Of a DNA stretch of 48,823 nucleotides, positions 15,967 to 24,629 are shown in pieces (positions within the stretch are counted from its first letter, which is position 1; each line of letters starts with the position of its first letter). Origin of the DNA: an uncultured Pelagibacteraceae bacterium (lineage in GTDB: Bacteria; Pseudomonadota; Alphaproteobacteria; Pelagibacterales; Pelagibacteraceae); contig CACOKG010000005.1 in NCBI GenBank assembly GCA_902627745.1, positions 1-48,823 of the forward strand, read 5' to 3'. Under the pieces are notes generated by a model that made no database searches, was not told where the DNA came from, and saw only the letters and a list, made by a program, of their open reading frames with translations. The translations under genes were made by a program, and so were the position numbers.

Positions 15967-17004
15967 CTAAATTTTTAACCATCTTTTATTTTTAAGTGTC
16001 CAACTTACAACTTGATCTATTCTTTCTTCAATAGAGACTTTAGGTTTCCAACCTAACTTTTTCATAAGATTTCCATCTAGTGCATATCTTAAATCATGAC
16101 CAGGTCTACTCGAATGAAAGTCCACCATTTTATATTTTAATTTTTTGCCAACTGATTTTGCTATTAGTTTAGCTAATTGTAGATTATCTAATTCTACAGG
16201 ACCAACTAAATTAAATTTTGGACACTTAGCTCCACCGTAATCATTCTTAATTTTTTTTACTATTTTATTTCGATTTTTTATTAAAAATAGACAACCATCA
16301 GCAACGTCAGAAGCATGAATATAATGTCTGCTTCCAGCTTTAGTTTTTTTTTTATTACTATGAATTTCCACTGATAAACTATCTCTTGCACTTATAATAC
16401 ATTTAGGAATAAATTTTTCAGGGTGTTGTCTTTCACCGAAAACATTCATTGTGTGAGTAATAAATATTGGCATATGATAACTATTTTCAAAAGCTACAGC
16501 TAATTCTTCACCACCCGCTTTGGTTGCACTATAAGGATTAGTAGAATTGTATCTTTCTCTTTCTTTATATTTTACTTTATTTGGTGCTGGACCAAAAACT
16601 TCATCAGTACTAAAATATACAAATAGTTCTAAATTTTTAGATTTTCTTGCAAAATTTAATATGTTGCAGGTTGCAACTACATTGTCGTATACAAATGTTA
16701 AAGGATCAGTAATTGATCTATCAACATGACTAGATGCCGCCATGTGTAAAATGAAATTAAATTTTCCTAAGTCAGCTGCCAACATATCATTTACCTCTGC
16801 TCGAAGATCATGATGAACAACTCTAAGTCGTCTTTTGTCTTTCTCAGAAATCTCACTCATCATATCAGAGATTCGATTTAAATTTCCTGAGTAGTCTAAC
16901 CTATCCAAAGAGACAATTTCCCAATCAGTATGATTTAGGATATGTTTAATAGTGTGATGGGCAATAAATCCAGCACCACCAGTAATTAAAACTCTTTTTT
17001 TCAT
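15967..17004 (-). CDS. NAD-dependent 4,6-dehydratase (dTDP-glucose 4,6-dehydratase-like)
   Basis: An extended short-chain dehydrogenase of 345 aa. The NAD-binding motif GGAGFIAHH is at the N-terminus, the catalytic YFSTDEVFGPA contains the Thr-Asp-Glu triad typical of RfbB/GDP-mannose-type 4,6-dehydratases, and YSATKAGGEE supplies the Tyr and Lys. It would dehydrate a nucleotide-activated hexose to its 4-keto-6-deoxy form for surface glycans. It is divergent from a GT2 glycosyltransferase and part of a four-gene glycan islet beside the tRNA. The exact sugar nucleotide cannot be read off. Confidence 0.85.
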   Translation of the reverse strand: MKKRVLITGGAGFIAHHTIKHILNHTDWEIVSLDRLDYSGNLNRISDMMSEISEKDKRRLRVVHHDLRAEVNDMLAADLGKFNFILHMAASSHVDRSITDPLTFVYDNVVATCNILNFARKSKNLELFVYFSTDEVFGPAPNKVKYKERERYNSTNPYSATKAGGEELAVAFENSYHMPIFITHTMNVFGERQHPEKFIPKCIISARDSLSVEIHSNKKKTKAGSRHYIHASDVADGCLFLIKNRNKIVKKIKNDYGGAKCPKFNLVGPVELDNLQLAKLIAKSVGKKLKYKMVDFHSSRPGHDLRYALDGNLMKKLGWKPKVSIEERIDQVVSWTLKNKRWLKI

Positions 17005-17057
17005 ATATAATACAACTATAATATTTTTAAAACGGCAACAATATATAAATATTCATA

Positions 17058-17894
17058 ATGGACTTAACAATTGTAATTGTCTCATTTAAAAGTGGAGACA
17101 TACTACACAGATGTATAAAATCAATAGATAAAAGGTATCCAATATTAGTTATTGAAAATTCTATAGATAATAAACTTAAGTTAGAGCTTGAGGAAAAATA
17201 TCAAAATGTTAATTGTATTTTACCAAAAAATAACTTGGGTTATGGAGGTGGAAATAATCTAGGATTATCAAGAGTAAAAACAAATTATGCTCTTATTCTT
17301 AATCCTGATGTAATTTTAAAAAAAGACTCAATTGAAAATTTTTTTAAATCAGCAAATAAAAACCCTGAATTTGGAATTATAGCTCCAGTGTCTCTAAACG
17401 AAAAGTACACTAATTTTAATCACGATAAAGATATTAATGTCAAAGAAGTTGAAAATGTTAAAGGATTTGCGATGTTTTTTAATATGAAAAATTTAGAAAA
17501 ATCTCATTTTTTTGACGAAAATTTTTTTCTATATTTAGAGGAGATGGATTTATGTAAAAGAGTGAGATTAATGAATATAAAGATATTTATTGATCCTTTT
17601 ATAAAAGTTGAACATTTTGGGGGAACTTCTCACGAGTCAAAGATAAACAAACCCATGGAATTATCAAGAAATTGGCACTGGATGTGGTCAACATTTTATT
17701 TTGAAAAAAAACATAATGGATATTTAAATGCGTTAATAAAAATTTTTCCTAAGTTTTTTTCATCATTATTTAAATTTATTTTTCACTTAATTACTTTTAA
17801 CAAAGATAAGAGTGATATATATAAACATAGACTTTTAGGTATTATTAATTCTGTTTTATTAAAAAAATCATGGTATAGACCATCGTTAAAATAA
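17058..17894 (+). CDS. Family 2 glycosyltransferase (rhamnosyltransferase-like)
   Basis: The 278-residue protein begins with a GT-A strand (DLTIVIVSFKSGDILHRCI), has NNLGYGGGNNLGL and the metal-binding region LILNPDV, and a later FFLYLEEMDLCKRV segment, all typical of WbbL/RfbF-like GT2 enzymes. It should add a sugar to a surface polysaccharide or lipid-linked intermediate on the cytoplasmic face. A hydrophobic stretch near residue 230 may attach it to the membrane. The following epimerase gene begins 29 bases downstream on the same strand. Confidence 0.85.
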   Translation: MDLTIVIVSFKSGDILHRCIKSIDKRYPILVIENSIDNKLKLELEEKYQNVNCILPKNNLGYGGGNNLGLSRVKTNYALILNPDVILKKDSIENFFKSANKNPEFGIIAPVSLNEKYTNFNHDKDINVKEVENVKGFAMFFNMKNLEKSHFFDENFFLYLEEMDLCKRVRLMNIKIFIDPFIKVEHFGGTSHESKINKPMELSRNWHWMWSTFYFEKKHNGYLNALIKIFPKFFSSLFKFIFHLITFNKDKSDIYKHRLLGIINSVLLKKSWYRPSLK

Positions 17895-17923
17895 TGAATA
17901 ATTCGATATAATATTAACCAATC

Positions 17924-18817
17924 ATGAATAAAGATAAAAAAATTCTTGTCACTGGAGGGGCAGGATTTGTAGGTTCAAATTTAATTAAATTATTTCTTAA
18001 TAAAACAAATTATAAGATTGTTAGTATTGATAATTACACTTCTGGAAATAAATTAAACCATATCAAGAATTCAAGGGTAAAATATATCAAGGGGAACACT
18101 TCGAATATCTCAAAATTAGTTAAAAATCCAAATCAAATAAAAACAGTTTTTCATTTTGGTGAATTCGCAAGAATATATCAAAGCTTTTTAAAAATGAATA
18201 GCTGTATTGAGTCAAATTCAATTGGAACAAATGCAGTATTTAATTTTTGTTTAAAACATAATATTAAACTTGTTTATTCTGCAACTTCTGCCTCATTAGG
18301 TAATAAGGGAAAAGATAAAAATTTATCACCATACGCTTTTACAAAAGCAAAAAATTTAGAATTGCTCGAAAATTTAAAAAAATGGTTTAATTTTAAATAT
18401 GAAGTTATTTATTTTTATAATGTTTATGGACCTAACCAAATTTGCAAAGGAGAAATGTCTACTGTAATAGGAATATTTGAAGATCATTATAAAAAAAGAA
18501 AATCTTTGCCAGTAGTTAAACCAGGCACACAAACAAGAAGATTCACTCACATAAAAGACACTATAGAAGTTTGCTATATAGCTTGGAAAAAAAATTTATG
18601 CAGACATTATAGTATAACAAGTAAAAAATCATACTCCATTTTAGAAGTTGCGAAAATGTTTGACTCAAAAATTAAATTTTTACCCAAGAGACCTGGTGAA
18701 AGATATGCATCAGCTCTGACTAAAATTAATCTAACAAATAAAATTTATAAGTATTATGGAAAAATAATGTTGAAAGATTACATAAAAAATTTTTTAAAAA
18801 AAAATAATAATTTTTAG
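17924..18817 (+). CDS. NAD-dependent nucleotide-sugar epimerase/dehydratase
   Basis: An extended SDR of 297 aa: VTGGAGFVGSNLIKLF binds NAD, and SPYAFTKAKNLELL holds the catalytic Tyr and Lys, with YNVYGPNQ and RRFTHIKDTIE as later family motifs. It resembles UDP-glucose 4-epimerases. Basic, lysine-rich composition is stronger than in the metabolic genes nearby. It works with the adjacent GT2 and the divergent dehydratase in making an activated sugar. Its TAG stop overlaps the stop of the convergent methyltransferase (TTAG). Confidence 0.8.
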   Translation: MNKDKKILVTGGAGFVGSNLIKLFLNKTNYKIVSIDNYTSGNKLNHIKNSRVKYIKGNTSNISKLVKNPNQIKTVFHFGEFARIYQSFLKMNSCIESNSIGTNAVFNFCLKHNIKLVYSATSASLGNKGKDKNLSPYAFTKAKNLELLENLKKWFNFKYEVIYFYNVYGPNQICKGEMSTVIGIFEDHYKKRKSLPVVKPGTQTRRFTHIKDTIEVCYIAWKKNLCRHYSITSKKSYSILEVAKMFDSKIKFLPKRPGERYASALTKINLTNKIYKYYGKIMLKDYIKNFLKKNNNF

Positions 18818-19491
18818 AATAATTTTTGAAATTCTTTCAGGTCAACTACCCTTAAGTATTTCACATAGTTTTTATAATAATCTTTAAATTTTAAATCTTT
18901 GATATTTTTTTCTAATTTTAGAATAGATGAATTTCTTTTTTTTTTGATAACCCCAATTCCTTGATCGATTTTACATGTGTATATTTCTAAGTATTCATTT
19001 TGTCTCAAATCTACTATTGCTTTCCATACATCACCATTCCAAGACATTCTATATCTCGGAACAGCTTGTTTACTCAAACTATCAGGCATACAATCATGTA
19101 CCAAAACTATACCTTCGTCTTTGAGACAATTAATTGAATTTAAAATATCTTTTTTAACTTGATTGTAGGTATGTAAACCGTCTATAAAAATGATATCAAA
19201 TTTATTTTTATTTTCCCTAAAAAACTCATCACTTGTTTTTCTAATATTTCCCCCACTTATAGGATCAACACCCGTCTTATTTTTTATTCTAACTTTTGAA
19301 AATAATTGATCTTGGTCACAACCTATTTCTAGATAGTCTGAATATTTATATTTATTTATTAAATAATCAATCAGATCCCATCGAAAATAATTTGGTGGAA
19401 AATTATATTCAAGTTTACCTTTAAAATTTTCAACGAAAAGGTTGTAATAGATTTTATTAAATATTTTAGAAATTTTATTTAATCTTTCCAT
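18814..19491 (-). CDS. Class I SAM-dependent methyltransferase (Methyltransf_24 type)
   Basis: The 225-residue protein shows the SAM-binding strand YLEIGCDQDQLFSKV, an acidic residue at the end of the second strand (TGVDPISGG), FDIIFIDGLHTYNQVKKDI and DEGIVLVHDCMP, matching O-methyltransferase-like enzymes common in glycan clusters. It probably methylates a sugar or another small molecule of the cell surface. The position next to the epimerase supports a glycan role, though apt starts 2 bases away on the same strand and may simply be cotranscribed. Confidence 0.75.
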   Translation of the reverse strand: MERLNKISKIFNKIYYNLFVENFKGKLEYNFPPNYFRWDLIDYLINKYKYSDYLEIGCDQDQLFSKVRIKNKTGVDPISGGNIRKTSDEFFRENKNKFDIIFIDGLHTYNQVKKDILNSINCLKDEGIVLVHDCMPDSLSKQAVPRYRMSWNGDVWKAIVDLRQNEYLEIYTCKIDQGIGVIKKKRNSSILKLEKNIKDLKFKDYYKNYVKYLRVVDLKEFQKLF

Positions 19492-19493
19492 TT

Positions 19494-20021
19494 TTAATGT
19501 CCTGGAAAATCAATTAAGTTTTCAACTTTATAACCTTTTTTTTCTAATTTGTCCGTACCATTGAGATCAAACAAATTAATAACAAAAATAAAAGCAGCAA
19601 CTTTTCCTTTTGAAACTTCAACTAACTTAGCTGCTGCCTCTGCAGTCCCCCCAGTTGCAATTAAATCATCAATAATTAACACTTTATCATTTTCATCAAT
19701 AGAATCTTTATGCACCTCTATTGTTGCAGTACCATACTCGAGTTCAAAATCTATTGAGTGAACATCAGCTGGTAATTTATTTTTCTTTCTAAGCATCACA
19801 AATGGTTTTTTTAATATATATGAAACAGCAGAGGCAAAGACAAAACCTCTTGACTCAATAGCTGCAATTTTATCAAATTTTACTTTTTTACTCCTCTCAA
19901 CTATTTGATTTATTGTTTCAGAAAATGCTTTTTCATTTTTAATTAATGTTGTTATATCTCGAAATAATATCCCTTTTTTTGGATAATCTGGAATTGATCT
20001 AATAAAATCTTTTAAATTCAT
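19494..20021 (-). CDS. apt: Adenine phosphoribosyltransferase
   Basis: Apt converts adenine and PRPP to AMP. The start MNLKDFIRSIPDYPKKGILFRDIT, the KIAAIESRGFVFASA segment and the PRPP-binding loop VLIIDDLIATGGTAEAA are diagnostic, and 175 aa is the usual length. It is divergent from mtnP across only 41 bases; MtnP releases adenine from methylthioadenosine, so Apt is placed to salvage it. A shared bidirectional promoter in the 41-base gap is likely, though no clear boxes are visible. Confidence 0.95.
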   Translation of the reverse strand: MNLKDFIRSIPDYPKKGILFRDITTLIKNEKAFSETINQIVERSKKVKFDKIAAIESRGFVFASAVSYILKKPFVMLRKKNKLPADVHSIDFELEYGTATIEVHKDSIDENDKVLIIDDLIATGGTAEAAAKLVEVSKGKVAAFIFVINLFDLNGTDKLEKKGYKVENLIDFPGH

Positions 20022-20062
20022 AAGACTAAATTATATATAAATAATTAATTAAAAATTTTTAT

Positions 20063-20935
20063 ATGACAATAAATAAATTAGCAATCATTGGTGGAAGTGG
20101 TTTATATGATATTGAGGAATTTAAAAATCGAGAGTTAGTTGATTTACAAACTCCCTGGGGAAAACCCTCAGATCAAATTTTAAAGACAAAATATAAAAAT
20201 AAAGAGGTTTATTTTTTACCGAGACACGGAAGGGGGCATTTTATTTCACCTTCAAAAATAAATTTTCGAGCTAATATTGATGCATTAAAGCAATTAGGTG
20301 TTTCCGACATAGTTTCTGTATCAGCTGTTGGATCTTTAAAAGAAGACCTACCACCAGGTAAATTTGTAATTGTTGATCAATTTATAGATAGAACTTTTGC
20401 AAGGAACAAAACATTTTTTGATGAGGAAATCATTGCCCATGTTTCTATGGCTCATCCAACATCAAATGGTCTTATGAATGCGTGTGAGGAAGCTATTAAA
20501 AAAGAAAAAATAGAATATCAAAGAGGTGGAACTTATGTAGTTATGGAAGGTCCACAATTTTCAACTTTAGCTGAGTCCAATCTTTACAGATCATGGAAAG
20601 CTGATGTGATTGGTATGACAAATATGCCAGAAGCTAAATTAGCTAGAGAAGCAGAAATTAGGTATGCATCTGTTTCAATGGTAACTGATTATGATTGTTG
20701 GCATCCAGATCATGAAAATGTGGATGTGCAACAAGTAATAAAAGTTCTTTTAGGAAATGCTGCAAAAGCAAAAAATATGATTAAAAATTTGATAGAAAAT
20801 TTTGAAAATCATATTGATCCTAAAGATCCAACAAACAATTGCTTGGATGTTGCTATTATTACTTCACCTGAAAAACGAACTAAAAAAACTATAGATAAAC
20901 TTAAAACAGTTGCTGGTAGAGTTTTAAATAAATGA
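20063..20935 (+). CDS. mtnP: S-methyl-5'-thioadenosine phosphorylase
   Basis: MtnP splits methylthioadenosine with phosphate into adenine and methylthioribose-1-phosphate. GGSGLYDIEEF, LPRHGRGH, YVVMEGPQFST, DVIGMTNMPEAKLAREAEI and VTDYDCW are the phosphorylase family-2 signatures; 290 aa is normal. It leads an operon with mtnA, a class II aldolase and a spermidine synthase fusion. Its TGA stop overlaps the mtnA ATG (ATGA), consistent with coupled translation. Confidence 0.95.
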   Translation: MTINKLAIIGGSGLYDIEEFKNRELVDLQTPWGKPSDQILKTKYKNKEVYFLPRHGRGHFISPSKINFRANIDALKQLGVSDIVSVSAVGSLKEDLPPGKFVIVDQFIDRTFARNKTFFDEEIIAHVSMAHPTSNGLMNACEEAIKKEKIEYQRGGTYVVMEGPQFSTLAESNLYRSWKADVIGMTNMPEAKLAREAEIRYASVSMVTDYDCWHPDHENVDVQQVIKVLLGNAAKAKNMIKNLIENFENHIDPKDPTNNCLDVAIITSPEKRTKKTIDKLKTVAGRVLNK

Positions 20936-22002
20936 GAATAGAAGGAAAAGAGTATCGTACTATTTGGTTTGAAAATAATGTTGTAAAAATCATTGATCAA
21001 ACAAAACTTCCACATCAATTTATCATAAAGGATCTAAAGACAGTTAAAGATGCAATTAATGCTATAAAAATAATGGAGGTAAGAGGGGCACCTTTGATAG
21101 GTGCTACAGCAGCTTATGGATTAGTTTTGGCAATTATTGAAAATAATGATCAATCATTTTTGAAAAAATCTGCAGATGAATTAATTAGCTCAAGACCTAC
21201 AGCAATAAATTTAAAATGGGCTGTTGATAGAATGATGAATAAATTATCAGGTTTAAATAGTGATAAAATTTTAGAAATAGCTCTTAATGAAGCAAAAGAT
21301 ATATGTGAAGAAGATATTAAATTTTGTGAAAATATAGGATTAAATGGTCTTAAAATAATAGAGGAAATTTATAATAAAAAAAAAGATACAGTTAATATAT
21401 TAACTCACTGTAATGCAGGTTGGCTTGCAACAATAAATTGGGGGACCGCAACTTCTCCAATCTATCATGCACACAAAAAAGGAATTCCTGTTCATGTATG
21501 GGCAGATGAAACTAGACCAAGAAATCAAGGAGCAAATCTTACTTCTTATGAATTAAATCAAGAAGGAATTAAGAACACAATCATTGCAGATAATACAGGT
21601 GGAATTTTGATGCAAAGAGGAGAGGTTGATATGTGTATTGTTGGAACAGACAGAACTCTTGCCAATGGAGATGTTTGTAATAAAGTTGGAACTTATCTAA
21701 AAGCCCTAGCAGCTCATGATAACAAAATTCCTTTTTATGTTGCACTACCAAGCTCAACAATTGACTGGAATATAAAAGATCATAAAGATATTCCAATTGA
21801 GGAGAGAAATTCAGAGGAATTATCTCATGTGGAAGGTTTAGATGAAAAAGGAAATGTAAAGAAAATACAAATTTATCCAAAAAAAAGTAAAGCTATGAAT
21901 TTGGCTTTTGATGTAACTCCAGCAAAATATGTTACAAGATTAATTACCGAAAAAGGCATATGTGAAGCATCAGAAAAAGGACTAAAAGAATTATTTAAAT
22001 GA
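20932..22002 (+). CDS. mtnA: Methylthioribose-1-phosphate isomerase
   Basis: MtnA turns methylthioribose-1-phosphate into methylthioribulose-1-phosphate. The eIF2B-like fold is shown by MEVRGAPLIGATAAYG, the catalytic cysteine in LTHCNAGWLAT, the WADETRPRNQGA loop and the catalytic aspartate in VGTDRTLANGDV. Length (356 aa) is typical. It overlaps mtnP by 4 bases and the aldolase gene by 4 bases, so the three reactions are encoded as one translationally coupled unit. Confidence 0.95.
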   Translation: MRIEGKEYRTIWFENNVVKIIDQTKLPHQFIIKDLKTVKDAINAIKIMEVRGAPLIGATAAYGLVLAIIENNDQSFLKKSADELISSRPTAINLKWAVDRMMNKLSGLNSDKILEIALNEAKDICEEDIKFCENIGLNGLKIIEEIYNKKKDTVNILTHCNAGWLATINWGTATSPIYHAHKKGIPVHVWADETRPRNQGANLTSYELNQEGIKNTIIADNTGGILMQRGEVDMCIVGTDRTLANGDVCNKVGTYLKALAAHDNKIPFYVALPSSTIDWNIKDHKDIPIEERNSEELSHVEGLDEKGNVKKIQIYPKKSKAMNLAFDVTPAKYVTRLITEKGICEASEKGLKELFK

Positions 22003-22655
22003 AGAATTTAGACCAAAGAAATCAAATTATTGAGTATTCTCTAAAATTGAACTCTACAAATCTTTCACCGCTACGATCAGGAAATATATCTTTGAGAGCA
22101 GAACAAGATAATATTCAAGGTTATTTAATTACTCCATCAGGAAAAAAATATGAAACATTAAAGCCAGAAGATATTGTTTTTATGGATTTAAATGAAGAAG
22201 CAGAAAAAAACGACTCAGTGAACAAACCCTCCTCCGAATGGAGATTTCATAAAGATATTTATGTTAATAAAAAAGATGCCCAAGCAATTGTTCATGCACA
22301 TTCTCCACACGCAACAGCTGTATCTTCACACGGAAAATCTATACCTCCTTTTCATTACATGATTGCTCTTGCAGGAGGAGAAGACATTAAATGTGCTGAA
22401 TACGCTACTTTTGGGACAAAAGAACTTTCACAAAATGTAATTAAAGCTTTAGAAAATAGAAGTGCTTGTTTGATGTCTAATCACGGACAGGTTGCTTTTG
22501 GAAAAAATTTAGAGCAAGCATTTGAACTAGCACAAGAGATAGAAAATATTTGTCATCAATACACTATTGCACTAAAGTTAGGAGAGCCAAAGATTCTTTC
22601 ATTAGAGGAAATGAAAGAAGTTTTGGAAAAAGCTAAAGATTATAAAAAAGGGTAA
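21999..22655 (+). CDS. Class II aldolase/adducin-family protein, probably methylthioribulose-1-phosphate aldolase
   Basis: The 218-residue protein is a zinc class II aldolase: SGNISLRA near the N-terminus, the His pair in VHAHSPHATAVSS and a third His in SNHGQVAFG. After mtnP and mtnA the expected substrate is 5-methylthioribulose-1-phosphate, cleaved to DHAP and 2-methylthioacetaldehyde (the DHAP shunt reported in other bacteria). Alternatives are the dehydratase MtnB, which belongs to the same superfamily, or fuculose-1-phosphate aldolase. No mtnC, mtnD or mtnK is seen nearby, which favours the aldolase reading. Confidence 0.78.
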   Translation: MKNLDQRNQIIEYSLKLNSTNLSPLRSGNISLRAEQDNIQGYLITPSGKKYETLKPEDIVFMDLNEEAEKNDSVNKPSSEWRFHKDIYVNKKDAQAIVHAHSPHATAVSSHGKSIPPFHYMIALAGGEDIKCAEYATFGTKELSQNVIKALENRSACLMSNHGQVAFGKNLEQAFELAQEIENICHQYTIALKLGEPKILSLEEMKEVLEKAKDYKKG

Positions 22656-22656
22656 T

Positions 22657-23697
22657 ATGATAAAAGTAGGGGAGCACATTACTTTAGATATTATTGGTAC
22701 TGATAAAGAATATGATCCATCGGTTTATGAAAGAGTTATTAAACAGATTGCTAAAGTAGCTAAAGTTACAATCTTAAATATTTCAAAATATAAGTTTGAA
22801 CCGCAGGGCTTTACAATTCTTGCATTATTAGCTGAAAGTCATATCAGTTTTCATACATTTCCTGAGAAAGGAATTATAAGTTTTGACTTCTTTACTTGTG
22901 GAAAAATCAGTCCATCAGTAGCGATTGATATTGTTAAAAAAGAATTTAAGCACAAAAGAATTGTAAAAAAAGAGTTTAATAGAGATACGAGATCTCTTTA
23001 TCAAGATATTTACAGCTCCCCAGGTTTACAAAAATCATATGTTGTAAATGAAGTTTTGGAAGATTTTAAATCAAAGGTGGGTCAACACATCGAAATTTTA
23101 GAGTTAGAACAATTCGGTAAATCATTATTTATTGATGGTGAAATTCAAGTAGCTGAGTCTGATGAACATTTATACAGCTCAACATTTGTGGGTGCAGGGT
23201 TGAAGTTAAATAAAAACAATGAAAGAGCTGCAATCATTGGTGGTGGCGATGGTGGCGTTGCTAGAGAATGCATATCTAAAAAATTTAATTTTATCGATTG
23301 GTATGAGCTTGATCCTGAGGTAGTTGAAGTTTGTAATAAACATTTAGGTGACATTGGAAAAAAAGCTACAGAGAAAAATTCAGTTAAATGTGTTTGGGGA
23401 GATGCGTTTCATAGTATTAAATCAGTAAAAGACGATACATACGATCATATCTTTGTAGATTTAAATGATGATCAGTTTTGTATAGATTTGGCTGCAAAGA
23501 ATATGGACTCTTTAGTAAGAATATTAAAACCAAAGGGTGTGATCACAGCACAAGTTGGCAGCCAAGATAAAAAACCTCTTCAAGTTGAAAATTGGATGAA
23601 TGTTTTTCATCATCATTTTGGAAATACCAAATTATCTAGGGTTTATGTACCCAGTTTTGATTGTTCTTGGAATTTCTCTTCTTCAATAAATCATTAG
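22657..23697 (+). CDS. speE: Fused S-adenosylmethionine decarboxylase - spermidine synthase
   Basis: Two enzymes in one 346-aa chain. Residues ~1-115 are a bacterial SpeD-type AdoMet decarboxylase: Glu60-Ser61 in LLAESHISFHTFPE is the self-cleavage site that gives the pyruvoyl group, with His66 and Cys81 (DFFTCG) as catalytic residues. Residues ~125-346 are an aminopropyltransferase (IIGGGDGGVARE, DWYELDPEVVEVC, DHIFVDLNDD). The fusion would hand decarboxylated AdoMet directly to spermidine synthase. The by-product methylthioadenosine is the substrate of mtnP, the first gene of this operon. Self-cleavage would occur within the SpeD half, leaving the SpeE part attached to the pyruvoyl chain. 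Confidence 0.92.
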   Translation: MIKVGEHITLDIIGTDKEYDPSVYERVIKQIAKVAKVTILNISKYKFEPQGFTILALLAESHISFHTFPEKGIISFDFFTCGKISPSVAIDIVKKEFKHKRIVKKEFNRDTRSLYQDIYSSPGLQKSYVVNEVLEDFKSKVGQHIEILELEQFGKSLFIDGEIQVAESDEHLYSSTFVGAGLKLNKNNERAAIIGGGDGGVARECISKKFNFIDWYELDPEVVEVCNKHLGDIGKKATEKNSVKCVWGDAFHSIKSVKDDTYDHIFVDLNDDQFCIDLAAKNMDSLVRILKPKGVITAQVGSQDKKPLQVENWMNVFHHHFGNTKLSRVYVPSFDCSWNFSSSINH

Positions 23698-23754
23698 TTT
23701 TTTCTTTTTAAAGTCTCTGATTTGTGAAATAATATTTTTTTATTAAAGGAGAGA

Positions 23755-24585
23755 ATGATGAATATATTTAAAAAAACTATTTTTTCAGTTTTATTTTCAT
23801 TGTTAATTATTGGAAACGTCAATGCTGATAAAATTAAAATTGGAACAGAAGGTGCTTATCCTCCATGGAATTCTAAAGATGCATCAGGTAAATTAATCGG
23901 ATTTGAAGTCGAATTAGCTTACACACTTTGCAGATATATTGGACAACAATGTGAGATTGTTGAACAAGATTGGGATGGAATGATACCAGCTTTAATTATG
24001 AGAAAATTTGATGCAATTATGGCAGGTATGTCTATTACTGCAGAAAGACAAAAAGCTATTAATTTTTCACAAGGTTATGCAGATGAAGTTGCATCTTTAG
24101 CAGTTATGAAAGGTTCTGACCTTGAAGGTATGAATACTCCAGAGGGAATCAATCTTACTCTAGGTGGTTCAGGTGTTAAAAAAACTTTAAAAACTTTAAC
24201 GGGTGCACTTGCTGGTAAAACTGTTTGTACACAAACAGCAACTATTCACCAAAACTTTTTAGAATCTGGTGATGTGGGAAAAATAAATCTAAGAACTTAC
24301 AAAACTCAAGATGAAGTCAACTTAGACTTAGCATCAGGAAGATGTGATGTTGCATTAGCAGCTGCAGTTGCATTTACAGATTATGCTGAAAAATCTGGCA
24401 AACCAGTTGTTCTTGTTGGTCCAACTTTTTCAGGTGGAGCATTTGGTAATGGTGTTGGAGTTGGAATTAGAAAAGACGACACTGAATTATTAAAAGCATT
24501 TAACAAAGCAATCGAGAAGGCTAGAAAAAACGGAGACATTAGTAGAATAGCTACTAAATGGTTTGGTTTTGATGCCTCTATGTAA
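23755..24585 (+). CDS. Polar amino acid ABC transporter substrate-binding protein
   Basis: A signal peptide (to about VNADKIK) precedes a family-3 solute-binding fold: IKIGTEGAYPPWNSKDASG, GFEVELAYTLC and FDAIMAGMSITAERQKAINFS are typical of the lysine/arginine/ornithine/histidine binding proteins. Two ATGs are adjacent (23755, 23758); the GGAG ribosome site suits the second slightly better. It is followed by two permease genes. The cysteine pair in TLCRYIGQQCEIVEQ is also found in HisJ-like proteins. Specificity is most likely a basic amino acid or an opine-like compound, but this is family inference. Confidence 0.9.
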   Translation: MMNIFKKTIFSVLFSLLIIGNVNADKIKIGTEGAYPPWNSKDASGKLIGFEVELAYTLCRYIGQQCEIVEQDWDGMIPALIMRKFDAIMAGMSITAERQKAINFSQGYADEVASLAVMKGSDLEGMNTPEGINLTLGGSGVKKTLKTLTGALAGKTVCTQTATIHQNFLESGDVGKINLRTYKTQDEVNLDLASGRCDVALAAAVAFTDYAEKSGKPVVLVGPTFSGGAFGNGVGVGIRKDDTELLKAFNKAIEKARKNGDISRIATKWFGFDASM

Positions 24586-24593
24586 TTAATTTT

Positions 24594-24627
24594 AGATTTG
24601 GCGACTATAATGTATAGTCGCCAATCT
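24594..24627 (+). promoter_or_regulatory. RNA stem-loop between the binding protein and first permease genes
   Basis: TTGGCGACTAT pairs perfectly with ATAGTCGCCAA around a 5-base loop, and the stem extends by AGAT/ATCT across one bulged T. No U-tract follows; the hairpin ends 2 bases before the permease ATG, so it could block both 3' nucleases and translation start of the permease. A TATAAT sequence in the top of the stem could also be a promoter element. Confidence 0.75.
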
Positions 24628-24629
24628 AT

